Virus record (IMG/VR): IMGVR_UViG_3300028829_005686
Location: 1-40,706 of that record
DNA: 40,706 nucleotides
Strand: one strand, 5' to 3'
DNA from: a virus
The notes under the pieces were generated by a model, which saw nothing but the letters and a program-made list of their open reading frames with translations, made no database searches and was not told where the DNA came from. Below are positions 1-7,914 of the stretch, piece by piece. Every line of letters begins with the position of its first letter. Position 1 is the first letter of the stretch. Position numbers and translations under genes: made by a program.

Positions 1-189
1 GACTCCGCGACTTATACCGCCGCGGATAGTAGTACCTTCTCGAGTGCTACTGCCACCGCTTCGCCCGGCCGCGCTTTGTTTTGATTCTCTTTCTTGTCCT
101 TGTATAAAGGATTTTAAAAGGGATGCTTGTTCGTCAGAGGAATCTTTTATCGATTCAAATATCGGCTTTAGGTCGTCTAAGGTTGCCAT
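1..189 (-). CDS. N-terminal fragment of probable tape-measure or baseplate-hub protein (runs off the left edge)
   Basis: The reading frame starts with ATG at 189 and stays open for 63 codons to base 1, so only the N-terminus is present. It begins MATLDDLKPIFESIKDSSDE, an acidic helical stretch, followed by a Ser/Gly/Thr/Arg-rich low-complexity segment. No domain can be recognised. It starts 4 bases after the stop of the 56-residue ORF, in the same leftward transcription unit as the gp26-like gene. In tailed phages the gene just downstream of the two tail-assembly chaperone ORFs is normally the tape measure, and in T4 relatives gp29 combines hub and tape-measure roles, so this is the most likely identity. 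That is inference from position only. Confidence 0.55.
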   Translation of the reverse strand, partial: MATLDDLKPIFESIKDSSDEQASLLKSFIQGQERESKQSAAGRSGGSSTREGTTIRGGISRGV

Positions 190-193
190 TTAA

Positions 194-364
194 CTACTTC
201 CTGTTTTTTTCTTCCATCTTTTCGAGATAATCTATCAACATATCATAATACAGGTCTCTTTCAAAAGGCATTAAGTTTTCCAAATCAGTTAACGAGTACT
301 TGTGATGTTGAACCATACCAAATAATTTTTGATAATAAACCATTAGGTTTATATGATTCAACAT
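194..364 (-). CDS. Small baseplate-hub / tail-assembly chaperone-like protein (56 aa)
   Basis: The frame runs ATG at 364 to TAG at 196-194 and encodes 56 residues. It contains the stretch LENLMPFERDLYYDMLIDYL. A small ORF with a similar MPFERDLY motif commonly follows the gp26-like gene in T4-type phages and is sometimes annotated as a gp51-like hub assembly factor. The start overlaps the gp26-like stop by one base (TAATG), which permits translational coupling. The -1 frame is also open upstream through a T-TTT-TTT heptamer at 376-370, so the peptide could alternatively be made as a C-terminal extension of the gp26-like protein, like the lambda G/GT tail chaperones. It is charged and helical with no membrane segment. 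Existence is well supported; function is inferred from position. Confidence 0.7.
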   Translation of the reverse strand: MLNHINLMVYYQKLFGMVQHHKYSLTDLENLMPFERDLYYDMLIDYLEKMEEKNRK

Positions 365-1065
365 TAGATAAAAAAACTTTGAGTTCCTTGTATCACAAAT
401 GTTTTCTCGTCACCTTTAGAATTTACATAAGGTACTTCGTGCCTTGCGGTTGGTATTGTATCAAAAAACTTTTTTATTTCGCGTAATGTGTCTGCATTTA
501 AACTTTCAATAAACTCATCTATTTCTTGTTTACTAAAATCTTTAAAATTATAAACTTGTTCTTCCGAAGCTAATTTATCCAAACAAGATAACAAAATTTC
601 AAATTGCTTTTCTTGAGAAGCTTCTGCATCCATCATCAAATCAAAGAAATCATCAATATGCGGATACTTTAAATATAACATATATTCATCGGATATTTTA
701 ACTTCGTCTTGATGATCTTCGTGTTTTTGTATTTCTACTTTCTTTAAGTCAAGTTCTACTTCTACCTGTTCTTCGGTATCAGGGTCAGTAATTTCAAACT
801 TAATGATATTATCAACTGAACGTGATCTAATATTTAGAATAATGTATTCCAAATCAAAAAGAGCAAGTTCATTTATATCAGCGCCAATAAGGCAATTATT
901 CACAATCTGTTTAATGGCAGTAATGATCTCTTTAGGATCTTCTGACTCTCTTGCCATTAACATAATCTTTTCTTCCTTTACGGTAAACGGGCGATATGTC
1001 GCCTTTTCACCTGTTGAGGGAATTTTCAATTCATATGTAGGCATATCAATCTTTGGTAGTGGCAT
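364..1065 (-). CDS. 26: gp26-like baseplate hub / tail assembly protein
   Basis: This 233-residue protein begins MPLPKIDMPTYELKIPSTGE and continues with YRPFTVKEEKIMLMA. That pattern is typical of the T4 baseplate hub subunit gp26 family (T4_baseplate), whose T4 member is about 208 residues. The middle is acidic, with repeated Glu/Asp/Lys clusters around residues 90-130, and the C-terminus is helical. It is part of the leftward unit gp4, gp2, gp54, gp26. The gene lies directly upstream of a 56-codon ORF and a probable tape-measure gene, the position held by tail-assembly chaperones in other tailed phages. A slippery heptamer lies two codons before the stop. The family call is confident. Whether the protein is a structural hub component or an assembly chaperone cannot be told from sequence. 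Confidence 0.8.
   Translation of the reverse strand: MPLPKIDMPTYELKIPSTGEKATYRPFTVKEEKIMLMARESEDPKEIITAIKQIVNNCLIGADINELALFDLEYIILNIRSRSVDNIIKFEITDPDTEEQVEVELDLKKVEIQKHEDHQDEVKISDEYMLYLKYPHIDDFFDLMMDAEASQEKQFEILLSCLDKLASEEQVYNFKDFSKQEIDEFIESLNADTLREIKKFFDTIPTARHEVPYVNSKGDEKTFVIQGTQSFFI
370..376 (-). promoter_or_regulatory. Candidate -1 ribosomal frameshift site (T-TTT-TTT)
   Basis: On the minus strand the gp26-like gene ends AGT-TTT-TTT-ATC-TAA. The seven T residues form a slippery heptamer in the correct X-XXY-YYZ register. After a -1 slip the ribosome reads TAT-CTA and then continues directly into the downstream 56-codon frame. The register and open -1 frame are seen in the sequence. Actual frameshifting is not shown, and no stimulatory hairpin was analysed. 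Confidence 0.45.
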
Positions 1066-1085
1066 TATATAATCTCCTTAATCAT

Positions 1086-1868
1086 TTAAAATTTTAATCC
1101 TGATCTTAGTTGTCCAAAGCCTGTATTTACATCATCAACTCTCGTCGAAACATTAGTATATAGGTTAAGAGCATCTTGTATATTTTGTGCTATACCAGTT
1201 TGGGCAATGAATTGTCCTGGTATACCATATCTATTTAATAGTCCTAAATATCCAGTTCCTCGAGCAAACCTTTCGGTCGGTGTTGCAGTGTTTGCACCAG
1301 AAACTTTCATATTAGAATACGCAAAGTTAATTGTTGACGTTGCGTAGGAATCGTTATCTGACCACGCAACATCAATACCGGATACTTGAGTTGGAAATGC
1401 GTCGTAGAAAGTATATTCATAGTGATAGCTTTGACTATCCGTAGAAAAATGTTTAATTGTTATAGTAGATGCGTAATCTTCTTTATAACCAATTTCATAT
1501 GGTAGCTGACCATTAACAGAAGAAAACGCGCCATCAGCGTAATTATAGTTAATAACTTTTTGCATCCATTGATGAAAGAACCGTATTACCATATGATCTG
1601 AGTCTAACATAAACGCCGCATTAAGTGGATCTGGGCTAACCGCCGTTGGTACCGTTTGTCTTACACCAAATGTATTTGGAAAATAGTCAGTCACCTGATA
1701 ATTAAGACCAGGGATTGTTACAGTTTGACAAAAAAATCTCAAATCTGAAACTTGCATACCATTATTTCTTCCAGGCCCATTTGCAATTTCAAAAACGTAC
1801 AAATTCTTACGAGCTGGTCCGCCGTACTTATTCATTGTACTTTTAAATTCGTTTATATTAAAGGGCAT
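1086..1868 (-). CDS. 54: gp54-like baseplate-tail tube initiator protein
   Basis: This 260-residue protein has an N-terminus (residues 1-45) with the segments KYGGPARKNLYVFEIANG and DLRFFCQTVTIPG, which resemble the tube-protein fold shared by T4 gp19, gp54 and gp48. At 260 residues it is longer than a typical gp19 major tube protein and close to gp54-type initiators. The core contains the FFHQWM and YTFYDAFPTQVSG segments found in this group. Tube initiators form the ring on top of the gp48 cap from which gp19 polymerises; a gp48-like gene lies divergently at 2998, which supports the pairing. A gp19-like tail tube protein is the main alternative, but the neighbours favour gp54. It starts 2 bases after the gp2-like stop, so translation is probably coupled. 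Confidence 0.62.
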   Translation of the reverse strand: MPFNINEFKSTMNKYGGPARKNLYVFEIANGPGRNNGMQVSDLRFFCQTVTIPGLNYQVTDYFPNTFGVRQTVPTAVSPDPLNAAFMLDSDHMVIRFFHQWMQKVINYNYADGAFSSVNGQLPYEIGYKEDYASTITIKHFSTDSQSYHYEYTFYDAFPTQVSGIDVAWSDNDSYATSTINFAYSNMKVSGANTATPTERFARGTGYLGLLNRYGIPGQFIAQTGIAQNIQDALNLYTNVSTRVDDVNTGFGQLRSGLKF

Positions 1869-1870
1869 AT

Positions 1871-2479
1871 TTAGCCACCTCTTATTATTTTTCTAGAGTC
1901 TTGCCATACTTTAGATCTTGATGATTTCTCAAATCGTTCGGTTGGTAAAAACAATGCGATATCCCATTCAGTAGGATTAACGTAAACAAGACGAGTTCTT
2001 AATTGGCTCGCAAGATAATGTTTTACACATGGTTTAAATTCTTTATATCTACTTGCACCATTTAAAATATTATAAGATAGTTTTACCTTTGTAGTTTCAT
2101 CATATCTTTCATTATTTGCAACATCATATATTGCGTCCATTAATTTTGCTCTCAACTGCGGTGGAAGATAATGTAAGTTAATTCCAAGTATGCCACCTTT
2201 TGCTCTATTTATTGGAAATATCAGTGGAAATCTATCATAATATGGTAATGTTTCTTTATGCTTAGGATCGTAGACAAACATATACATATTGCCTAATCTA
2301 AATCTATTTTCGTATCTTTCGCTTCCCATCTGGCGGATTAAACGGTTTTCATCAACTCCTGCACGCGCAACACCTTTTGCCTGATCGCGGTACCAGTTTC
2401 TAGCTTCCTGAGTTCTTGCAGGAATCTGTCCAGCTCGAACACCTTTTAAAAGCAAATCATCAAATACTTTTGCTGCCAT
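1871..2479 (-). CDS. 2: gp2-like DNA end-protector / head completion protein
   Basis: This 202-residue protein has a basic, Arg-rich N-terminus (residues 1-60) followed by a conserved-looking core: RLGNMYMFVYDPKHKETLPY, then YDRFPLIFPI and GINLHYLPPQLRAKLMDAIY. This core is familiar from T4-type structural gene clusters. The gene sits immediately next to the gp4-like gene, as gene 2 sits next to gene 4 (50) in T4. T4 gp2 binds packaged DNA ends and helps seal the head before tail joining; the basic N-terminus fits DNA contact. The protein is shorter than T4 gp2 (about 270 residues). The call rests on gene order and a remembered motif, so a different completion protein remains possible. Confidence 0.5.
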   Translation of the reverse strand: MAAKVFDDLLLKGVRAGQIPARTQEARNWYRDQAKGVARAGVDENRLIRQMGSERYENRFRLGNMYMFVYDPKHKETLPYYDRFPLIFPINRAKGGILGINLHYLPPQLRAKLMDAIYDVANNERYDETTKVKLSYNILNGASRYKEFKPCVKHYLASQLRTRLVYVNPTEWDIALFLPTERFEKSSRSKVWQDSRKIIRGG

Positions 2480-2935
2480 TTATTTAATTCCTAATTCGTA
2501 TTCTGTGTAAATTTGAAAATGCCATCCACGGTCTGTACAATAGTTTTGAGCTGCTTTCCATTTAGCTTCATTAATACCATATGTTTTTACCTCGTTGAGA
2601 TATCGCCTTGAGATGCGACCTTTTGGTGTATTTTTCTTTGCTCGGTCAGGTGGCCTTGTTTGTGCCTTTGGTTTTATTTCTATCATAATAGTTTCAGTCT
2701 TACCTTCAGGAGTCCTTTTTCGTAATACCACATCAGGAAAGTAACGATGATATCGGCCGTCTATCGGAGATACATATGGTACAACTACCTCTTCTGACTG
2801 CCACCACATTATATCAGGGTGAATATCTAAATACCTAAAAAATTTAAATTCCCATAGAGAACGGTATATAATTTTTGTAGGATCACCTTTATACTTTTCT
2901 GGATGTTTTGGTCTAAACCGTCCTTTGTACGCCAT
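2480..2935 (-). CDS. 4: gp4-like head completion protein
   Basis: This 151-residue protein opens MAYKGRFRPKHPEKYKGDPT followed by IIYRSLWEFKFFRYLD, a strong match to T4 gp4 (gp50/65), a head-completion protein of about 150 residues. The internal segments YFPDVVLR and IMIEIKPKAQT look like a PD-(D/E)xK nuclease core, with D at PDV and E-I-K as candidate metal ligands. T4 gp4 is needed to finish heads after DNA packaging and is thought to be nuclease-related. It is the first gene of the leftward operon and starts 42 bases downstream of a TATAAATA box on the minus strand. It ends one base before the gp2-like start. Length, motif and neighbours all agree. Confidence 0.85.
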   Translation of the reverse strand: MAYKGRFRPKHPEKYKGDPTKIIYRSLWEFKFFRYLDIHPDIMWWQSEEVVVPYVSPIDGRYHRYFPDVVLRKRTPEGKTETIMIEIKPKAQTRPPDRAKKNTPKGRISRRYLNEVKTYGINEAKWKAAQNYCTDRGWHFQIYTEYELGIK

Positions 2936-2951
2936 GTCACCTTGTTTTTAA

Positions 2952-2959
2952 TATAAATA
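2952..2959 (+). promoter_or_regulatory. T4-type late promoter box (TATAAATA), rightward
   Basis: An exact TATAAATA lies 38 bases before the gp48-like start codon and would drive the rightward baseplate unit. It lies only 17 bases from the opposing box at 2977-2984, and each box is downstream of the other's start site, so the two 5' leaders overlap. Confidence 0.7.
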
Positions 2960-2976
2960 GAATCAAACTTATATTG

Positions 2977-2984
2977 TATTTATA
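2977..2984 (-). promoter_or_regulatory. T4-type late promoter box (TATAAATA), leftward
   Basis: The plus strand reads TATTTATA, so the minus strand is an exact TATAAATA, the T4 late promoter -10 element recognised through gp55. It ends 41 bases before the gp4-like start codon and would drive the leftward unit gp4, gp2, gp54, gp26. Confidence 0.7.
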
Positions 2985-2997
2985 AAGGAATAACGTA

Positions 2998-3966
2998 ATG
3001 ACAGAGCGCCCAACAGACGTTATGAGGAGAAGTAGAAGACAAAACATTGATAGTGTTTTGCAGTTTCCTAGTAACCTAGGAGCGCATTCAATGATGTTAG
3101 TATTTAACAAGTACAAATATGTACCACCTGGTGATCCTGAAAGACAATTAAATAAAGTTGATGAGAGCACATATACTGCACAGCAGTTAGCAGGAAAAGA
3201 TACTATTCTTTTACCGCTTCCGGCAAATCTTAGAGACTCATATAATGTTAGAGTTCAAGGTTACGAGGCAGGCCTTGGGGGCGCAGCTGTAGGCACAATT
3301 GCATCAGAGTTTACTAATTCAGCGGATCTTAATCTGGCAGCGTTAAGATCTAGAGGAGGTGGCTTACTCGGGCGTTTGGGTTTAGAAACAGATGCAGTCA
3401 CGGATAGCGCGGGATCAGTGGCTGGCCGGGCTGCTGCATTTATTGGTAGAAAAGCTATAGATGCCTTTACTCCCAATGCAGGTAGAGCCGTTGACTCAGG
3501 TTTAGGTAATCTTATTAACCCCAAAGCTTCTTTATACTTTGATGGAATGAATTTAAAACAGCACGATTTTCAGTGGACACTTGCCCCAATGAAAGAAACC
3601 GAGTCTGATACTATACGGCAAATATCAGAAACGATAAAAAGAAATGTTTTACCTTCATACGCTAATGCATTAGGATTTAAAAGAGTTCTTCTAAATTATC
3701 CTAGTACTGTTGATATATTCTTTTTTGGCATAGACCAAAATTATTTTGTACATTATAAAACTTGTATGGTTCAAAGCTTTAATACAGAGTTTACACCACA
3801 GGGACAGGCAATACTTAAAGGCGGGAAACCCGCAGTACAAACGATTTCATTACAAATGATCGAAACGGATATACATACTTCTGAAGATTATGGCGGAAGC
3901 AGCGCTACGGAAGAACTCAAAGATATGTCAATACAAACGTACACACCCTCTATTCCAAATCCATAG
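2998..3966 (+). CDS. 48: gp48-like baseplate tail-tube cap protein
   Basis: This 322-residue protein is the first gene of the rightward unit, with an AAAGGAA ribosome site 7 bases before ATG. The N-terminus (residues 1-75) contains LVFNKYKYVPPG and TILLPLPANLRDSY. The middle, about residues 85-175, is an Ala/Gly-rich insertion. The C-terminal half carries QHDFQWTLAPM, TIRQISETIKRNVLPSY and MVQSFNTEFTPQGQ, the pattern of gp48/gp54-type tube proteins. T4 gp48 caps the central hub and nucleates the tail tube with gp54. It is followed after 9 bases by gp53, another baseplate gene. The family call is good; gp48 rather than gp54 is chosen from length and from the other tube-like gene in the minus-strand unit. 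Confidence 0.75.
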   Translation: MTERPTDVMRRSRRQNIDSVLQFPSNLGAHSMMLVFNKYKYVPPGDPERQLNKVDESTYTAQQLAGKDTILLPLPANLRDSYNVRVQGYEAGLGGAAVGTIASEFTNSADLNLAALRSRGGGLLGRLGLETDAVTDSAGSVAGRAAAFIGRKAIDAFTPNAGRAVDSGLGNLINPKASLYFDGMNLKQHDFQWTLAPMKETESDTIRQISETIKRNVLPSYANALGFKRVLLNYPSTVDIFFFGIDQNYFVHYKTCMVQSFNTEFTPQGQAILKGGKPAVQTISLQMIETDIHTSEDYGGSSATEELKDMSIQTYTPSIPNP

Positions 3967-3975
3967 GAACAAATA

Positions 3976-4356
3976 ATGGCAGAATATTTTTCAAAATTAC
4001 CAGAAATAAGTTATAATAATGTTCTTGTAAAGGATATTACGAAAAGAGTTAACTTTCTAAAACAAACAATAGATAATCCTTATGTATATTTACCATATAC
4101 AATAGAAGAAGGTGAACGGGCCGAAGATATTGCATTTCATTATTACGGCGACGCAAAGTATTCTTGGCTAGTATATCTTTCAAATAATATTGTTGATCCA
4201 TATAACGAATGGCCAATGGACGAATACACTTTTAGTCAATATTTGATTGATAGCTATAAAGAAAAAACAAACGGTAAAACTGGATATGATGTTATAGATT
4301 GGTCGCGTGATACTTCCCGTGAAGATAACATTGTATATTACTATAAAGAGGTATAA
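3976..4356 (+). CDS. 53: gp53 baseplate wedge protein
   Basis: This 126-residue protein contains YTIEEGERAEDIAFHYYGDA followed by YSWLVYLSNNIVDPYNEWP, the LysM-like core characteristic of T4 gp53. In T4, gp53 joins wedges to each other and to the hub during baseplate assembly. It begins MAEYFSKLPEISYNN, which also fits the family, but is shorter than T4 gp53 (196 residues), lacking the longer C-terminal part. It sits between gp48 and the hub genes. The next gene starts 2 bases after its stop, so the two are likely co-translated. Identity is confident. Confidence 0.9.
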   Translation: MAEYFSKLPEISYNNVLVKDITKRVNFLKQTIDNPYVYLPYTIEEGERAEDIAFHYYGDAKYSWLVYLSNNIVDPYNEWPMDEYTFSQYLIDSYKEKTNGKTGYDVIDWSRDTSREDNIVYYYKEV

Positions 4357-4358
4357 AA

Positions 4359-4610
4359 ATGGCAGTAGACCTTATTAAACTTTCTCCTGATAGTTTTAGA
4401 ACTATTTTTCTACGTAAAGAAGATAGGACTATACTAAGAACGGAAGCAGGTCGTAGAATAATTATTAAAAGAATTATTCCTGAAGAATGGCAAGCATATC
4501 GCGTATTTGAATATGAGCAGGCTCTTAATGATAATAAGAGAAATATTAAACTTATTGATAAGCAATACGTTCCGATAATCGAAAAACAAATCCAAGATAA
4601 ACTTAAATGA
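4359..4610 (+). CDS. Unknown small protein between gp53 and the hub (83 aa)
   Basis: I do not recognise this 83-residue protein. It starts 2 bases after gp53 and its stop overlaps the hub gene start by 4 bases (ATGA), so it is embedded in a translationally coupled baseplate operon. The first half is likely beta/alpha with KLSPDSFRTIFLRKEDRT and a basic patch (RRIIIKRIIPEEW). The second half, residues 46-83, is a charged helix with ALNDNKRNIKLIDK. No signal peptide or membrane segment is visible. Position suggests a baseplate component or assembly factor, but nothing in the residues proves that. Confidence 0.75.
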   Translation: MAVDLIKLSPDSFRTIFLRKEDRTILRTEAGRRIIIKRIIPEEWQAYRVFEYEQALNDNKRNIKLIDKQYVPIIEKQIQDKLK

Positions 4611-5917
4611 ATAACAGAGTAATCGCAGGACATTATGAGCTAGTTAAGGCTACTCTTACATCTTATGATGGCTTAAGCCAACCTTTAGATGGAGTGCTTT
4701 CACACATTTACATTACAGAATCTATAAACAATGATTGTTTAAGAGGAAGTGTAAAGATTTTAGATAAGATCGGTATTTTGGAAACTCTTCCTATTCGAGG
4801 AGAAGAAACTCTTGAAATGACATTATTAGATGTACTAGGAAATGAAAGATCCTACGTTATGTCTGTATATAAAGTCACTGGAGTTGAGACTACAACGACT
4901 AACGATGGTGTATCTTATACACTACACTTTATATCAAAGTCAAGATTTATTGCCAGCTTCCGCCGTATTATTGATACATATAATAATTCAATATCTGATA
5001 TTGTAGAAGATCTGTATGAAAAATATTATAACATTAATGATAATGAAAAAGAATTAATATTAGAAGACACGTTTGGAATCTTTAGGTGCATAATACCAAA
5101 CTATACTCCAATGCAAGCAATGAACTTTTTAGCTTCACGTGCATATAGTTTGAAAAGTCCATCCTGCTCTTTTAGATTTTTTGAAACTTACGATAATTAT
5201 CACTTTGTTTCCGACGAACAACTTATCCGTAAATTTACAGATAATCCTGATAATATAAAAGAATTCGCATATAGTGATGCTGTAGATAAATCAGGACAAA
5301 AAGATCTATATGGAGAACTTCAGAACATAACAGGATTATCCAATACAGATAGGGTGAACTCATTATCCGATCTTTTGGCGGGGGCATATCGTAGTCATAC
5401 TATTGAAATAGATCTTACAAGAAAAACAGTTACATTACCCACCAAAAATAAAAGTAGATCATATAATTACGAGGAAAAAAGTTATCGTTATCAATCAGTT
5501 TCAGGTGAAAAAGCAAAAGATGTATCAGATCCACACTCCGCAGAATTTATAAAAGACTTTTATACAGAAGAAGGTCAGAAAAGATATATTGTAATTAAAG
5601 ATTATGACTCTCTTGCGTTTGACCGACAATTAAAAGGAAACCAATTCTTACCTGAAATCGCAATGAATAGAACAGCATATAGACATGCTCTTAATAATAC
5701 TGCCTTAAATATTAGTATAAATGGAAGATTTGATATTAATGCTGGGGATATTATTCGAGTAAATATCCCACGGTTTATGTTTGCACCTGCACAAGGAAGC
5801 AACGTAAATGAACAGCTATCAGGCAATTATATTGTTCGTGATCTTCAACACTCTTTTGAACTGGATGTTCATACGATAAATCTTAAAATTCTAAAATATG
5901 AATGGGATATAAAATGA
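4607..5917 (+). CDS. 27: gp27-like baseplate hub protein
   Basis: This 436-residue protein shows YELVKATLTSYDGLSQPLDG near the start, then GSVKILDKIGILETLPIRGE, a beta-rich domain similar to the first barrel of gp27-type hubs. Further on are YTPMQAMNFLASRAYS (about residue 165) and FRFFETYDNYHFVS, widely conserved in tail hub proteins. The end, GDIIRVNIPRF and ending LKYEWDIK, fits the second barrel. gp27 forms the trimeric ring that connects tube to spike and binds gp5. The gene directly precedes and overlaps the gp5-like gene by 4 bases. T4 gp27 is 391 residues. Hub function is well supported by context and motif; sequence identity to T4 itself is probably low. Confidence 0.72.
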   Translation: MNNRVIAGHYELVKATLTSYDGLSQPLDGVLSHIYITESINNDCLRGSVKILDKIGILETLPIRGEETLEMTLLDVLGNERSYVMSVYKVTGVETTTTNDGVSYTLHFISKSRFIASFRRIIDTYNNSISDIVEDLYEKYYNINDNEKELILEDTFGIFRCIIPNYTPMQAMNFLASRAYSLKSPSCSFRFFETYDNYHFVSDEQLIRKFTDNPDNIKEFAYSDAVDKSGQKDLYGELQNITGLSNTDRVNSLSDLLAGAYRSHTIEIDLTRKTVTLPTKNKSRSYNYEEKSYRYQSVSGEKAKDVSDPHSAEFIKDFYTEEGQKRYIVIKDYDSLAFDRQLKGNQFLPEIAMNRTAYRHALNNTALNISINGRFDINAGDIIRVNIPRFMFAPAQGSNVNEQLSGNYIVRDLQHSFELDVHTINLKILKYEWDIK

Positions 5918-7896
5918 TGCAGGAAACAGGCATAGGAATAAAAGATCCGCTATTCTTTATAGGAGTTGTAGAAAATAATGTAGATGGCCGTTATGAAGGT
6001 AGAGTTCAGGTTCGTGCATTTGGAGTACATGGCACTGTAGAACAAGTTGCAACTAAAGATCTTCCGTGGGCACATCTTATTCACGGATCTTATGATCCTA
6101 ATGGTAATATTCCTCCATTAAACTCATTTGTGTTTGGGTTTTTTGTAGATGGCAGAGATGCACAGCAACCTATGATACTTGGTCTCATCCCAACACAAAT
6201 GACAGAGATTATAGATCCAACTGTGTCCGGGTGGGGTGTAATACCAAACGGTAAATCACCAGCTAGAGGATCAGAACCTGAAGATTATGGACAGCCACAA
6301 AATTCTAAACTTGCAAGAGGTGAGAATATTGATGAAACATATGTTCTCCTACAACAACTAAAAAGAATAAAAAATGTTAAGAATGCGCGTGGTGTTGATG
6401 AAGAAGAGACTACTTGGAGCGAGCCTGCACCAGAGTACAATACACGGTATCCTTTTAATAGAGTTATAGAAACTGACGCGCATGTAATTGAACTTGACGA
6501 TACAAAAGATTACGAAAGGTTTATGATATATCATAAAAAGAACGGCTCTTTTGTTCATATAGGTCCTTCAGGTACTACAACTCACAAAGCGTCAGATGAC
6601 AAATATGAGATGAATGAAAAGGCACAACACGTTTACGTTGGTGGAAAAAGTAATGTTACAATCGTAGGTGATAGTAGAGTTTATGTTCAAGGAAATAAGA
6701 TTGAAGAGATAAACGGTGATTACACTCAGATCATTCGAGGAAATCATTACATGGGTGTTGCTGGCCAAATGAATTTTAACTCAGGTGATGAAATACAATT
6801 AAGATCTGCAAAAGTAAGAATTGAGGCAAATGTTGAAGGCATTAACCTTAAAGGAGCCAAAAACTTAAGAATGGAAAGCGGCGGGTCAACTCATATTAAA
6901 TCTAATATTGGATTATTTCTCGAGTCAACAAACACAACAAATATTAAAGCAGGGGATAACATTTATCTTGATGCCGATAGTGGTATTATACACATAAACG
7001 CAAACACAGTGAATATAGATGATACGATTAGTATGGCAAATGGTGATGCAAAATCTGCAACTGCCGCAACCGCGCCAGAAGCAACTGAATTACCAGAACC
7101 TCCAGCAAAAGGTGTAAGTACTACACAGCATGTTAATACTCCTTCTAAAAGTGGTGGTGGATATGTATCACAGGATGACTCAACGCCATCTGAACAAACA
7201 CAGGTATCAGACACTCCTGCGGCAAGATCTATTACAGGCAGGGAAATAACAGAACCTATTGATATAAACAAACCTGAAGTAAAAGCAAGATTGGATGCAT
7301 TAAGAAACGATCCTGAATTTATGAGAGAATTTGAAGCAACTCTTAAAAAATTCCCAAATCTAACCGCGGATCAACTTTGGGGTACGATAGCCGGTGAAAG
7401 CGGAGGAGATCCAACGGCGAAAAATCCAAATGGATTATATGCAGGATTATTTCAATTAGGAGAAAGCACTGGATTAGATCCAGATGCTATAACACGTCTT
7501 TCTCCTGCGGAACAGATGTCACTATATAGAGGATATCTTGAATCAGGGAATTACGCAGGAGGTGATTTAGGAATGTATCAAGCTGCACCTGGAGTAGTTT
7601 CAAATTATGTTAGGAAAAACAACGGTAATTTGCCACCAAATAGTGTATTGCTGTATATTCCTAAACAATATACTGATGCACAAATACAAGCTTTACAAGA
7701 TGCAGGATATATTACAGATTACGCCAGCCGCGAATTTGGAAATGTTGTTCTTGCTCAAAATAGTGCAGGAGATAAAACTACAATTACTCCCGGTACCGTT
7801 TGGGTGGAATCTGTATCAGAGTATTTACAAAATCAAGGTATACCTGGCGTAATTTCTGTTGGTAAAGTAAATAGTTATTATAAGAAGTCTGTATAA
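5914..7896 (+). CDS. 5: gp5-like central spike protein with C-terminal lytic-transglycosylase-like domain
   Basis: I place the start at ATG 5914, whose ATGA overlaps the hub gene stop; an in-frame ATG at 5902 would add 4 residues. Residues about 10-105 form the gp5 OB-fold (FFIGVVENNVDGRYEGRVQV). Residues about 235-370 show octapeptide-like repeats (VYVQGNKIEEINGDY, YLDADSGIIHINANTVNI) of the triple beta-helix needle. A Pro/Thr/Ser-rich linker (about 370-450) leads to a C-terminal domain with GTIAGESGGDPTAKNPNGLY and AGLFQLGES, where E495 is the likely catalytic Glu of a lysozyme-superfamily transglycosylase. T4 gp5 instead carries its lysozyme between OB fold and needle. The protein should puncture the outer membrane and cut peptidoglycan at infection. 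Spike identity is firm; enzyme activity is inferred. Confidence 0.82.
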   Translation: MMQETGIGIKDPLFFIGVVENNVDGRYEGRVQVRAFGVHGTVEQVATKDLPWAHLIHGSYDPNGNIPPLNSFVFGFFVDGRDAQQPMILGLIPTQMTEIIDPTVSGWGVIPNGKSPARGSEPEDYGQPQNSKLARGENIDETYVLLQQLKRIKNVKNARGVDEEETTWSEPAPEYNTRYPFNRVIETDAHVIELDDTKDYERFMIYHKKNGSFVHIGPSGTTTHKASDDKYEMNEKAQHVYVGGKSNVTIVGDSRVYVQGNKIEEINGDYTQIIRGNHYMGVAGQMNFNSGDEIQLRSAKVRIEANVEGINLKGAKNLRMESGGSTHIKSNIGLFLESTNTTNIKAGDNIYLDADSGIIHINANTVNIDDTISMANGDAKSATAATAPEATELPEPPAKGVSTTQHVNTPSKSGGGYVSQDDSTPSEQTQVSDTPAARSITGREITEPIDINKPEVKARLDALRNDPEFMREFEATLKKFPNLTADQLWGTIAGESGGDPTAKNPNGLYAGLFQLGESTGLDPDAITRLSPAEQMSLYRGYLESGNYAGGDLGMYQAAPGVVSNYVRKNNGNLPPNSVLLYIPKQYTDAQIQALQDAGYITDYASREFGNVVLAQNSAGDKTTITPGTVWVESVSEYLQNQGIPGVISVGKVNSYYKKSV

Positions 7897-7914
7897 TGGA
7901 AATAGGAGAGCAAA

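Noticed and set aside
2937-3170. Minus-strand open frame across the divergent promoter region.
   Set aside because: It is antisense to the gp48 N-terminus, hydrophobic by codon shadowing, and covers both promoter boxes.
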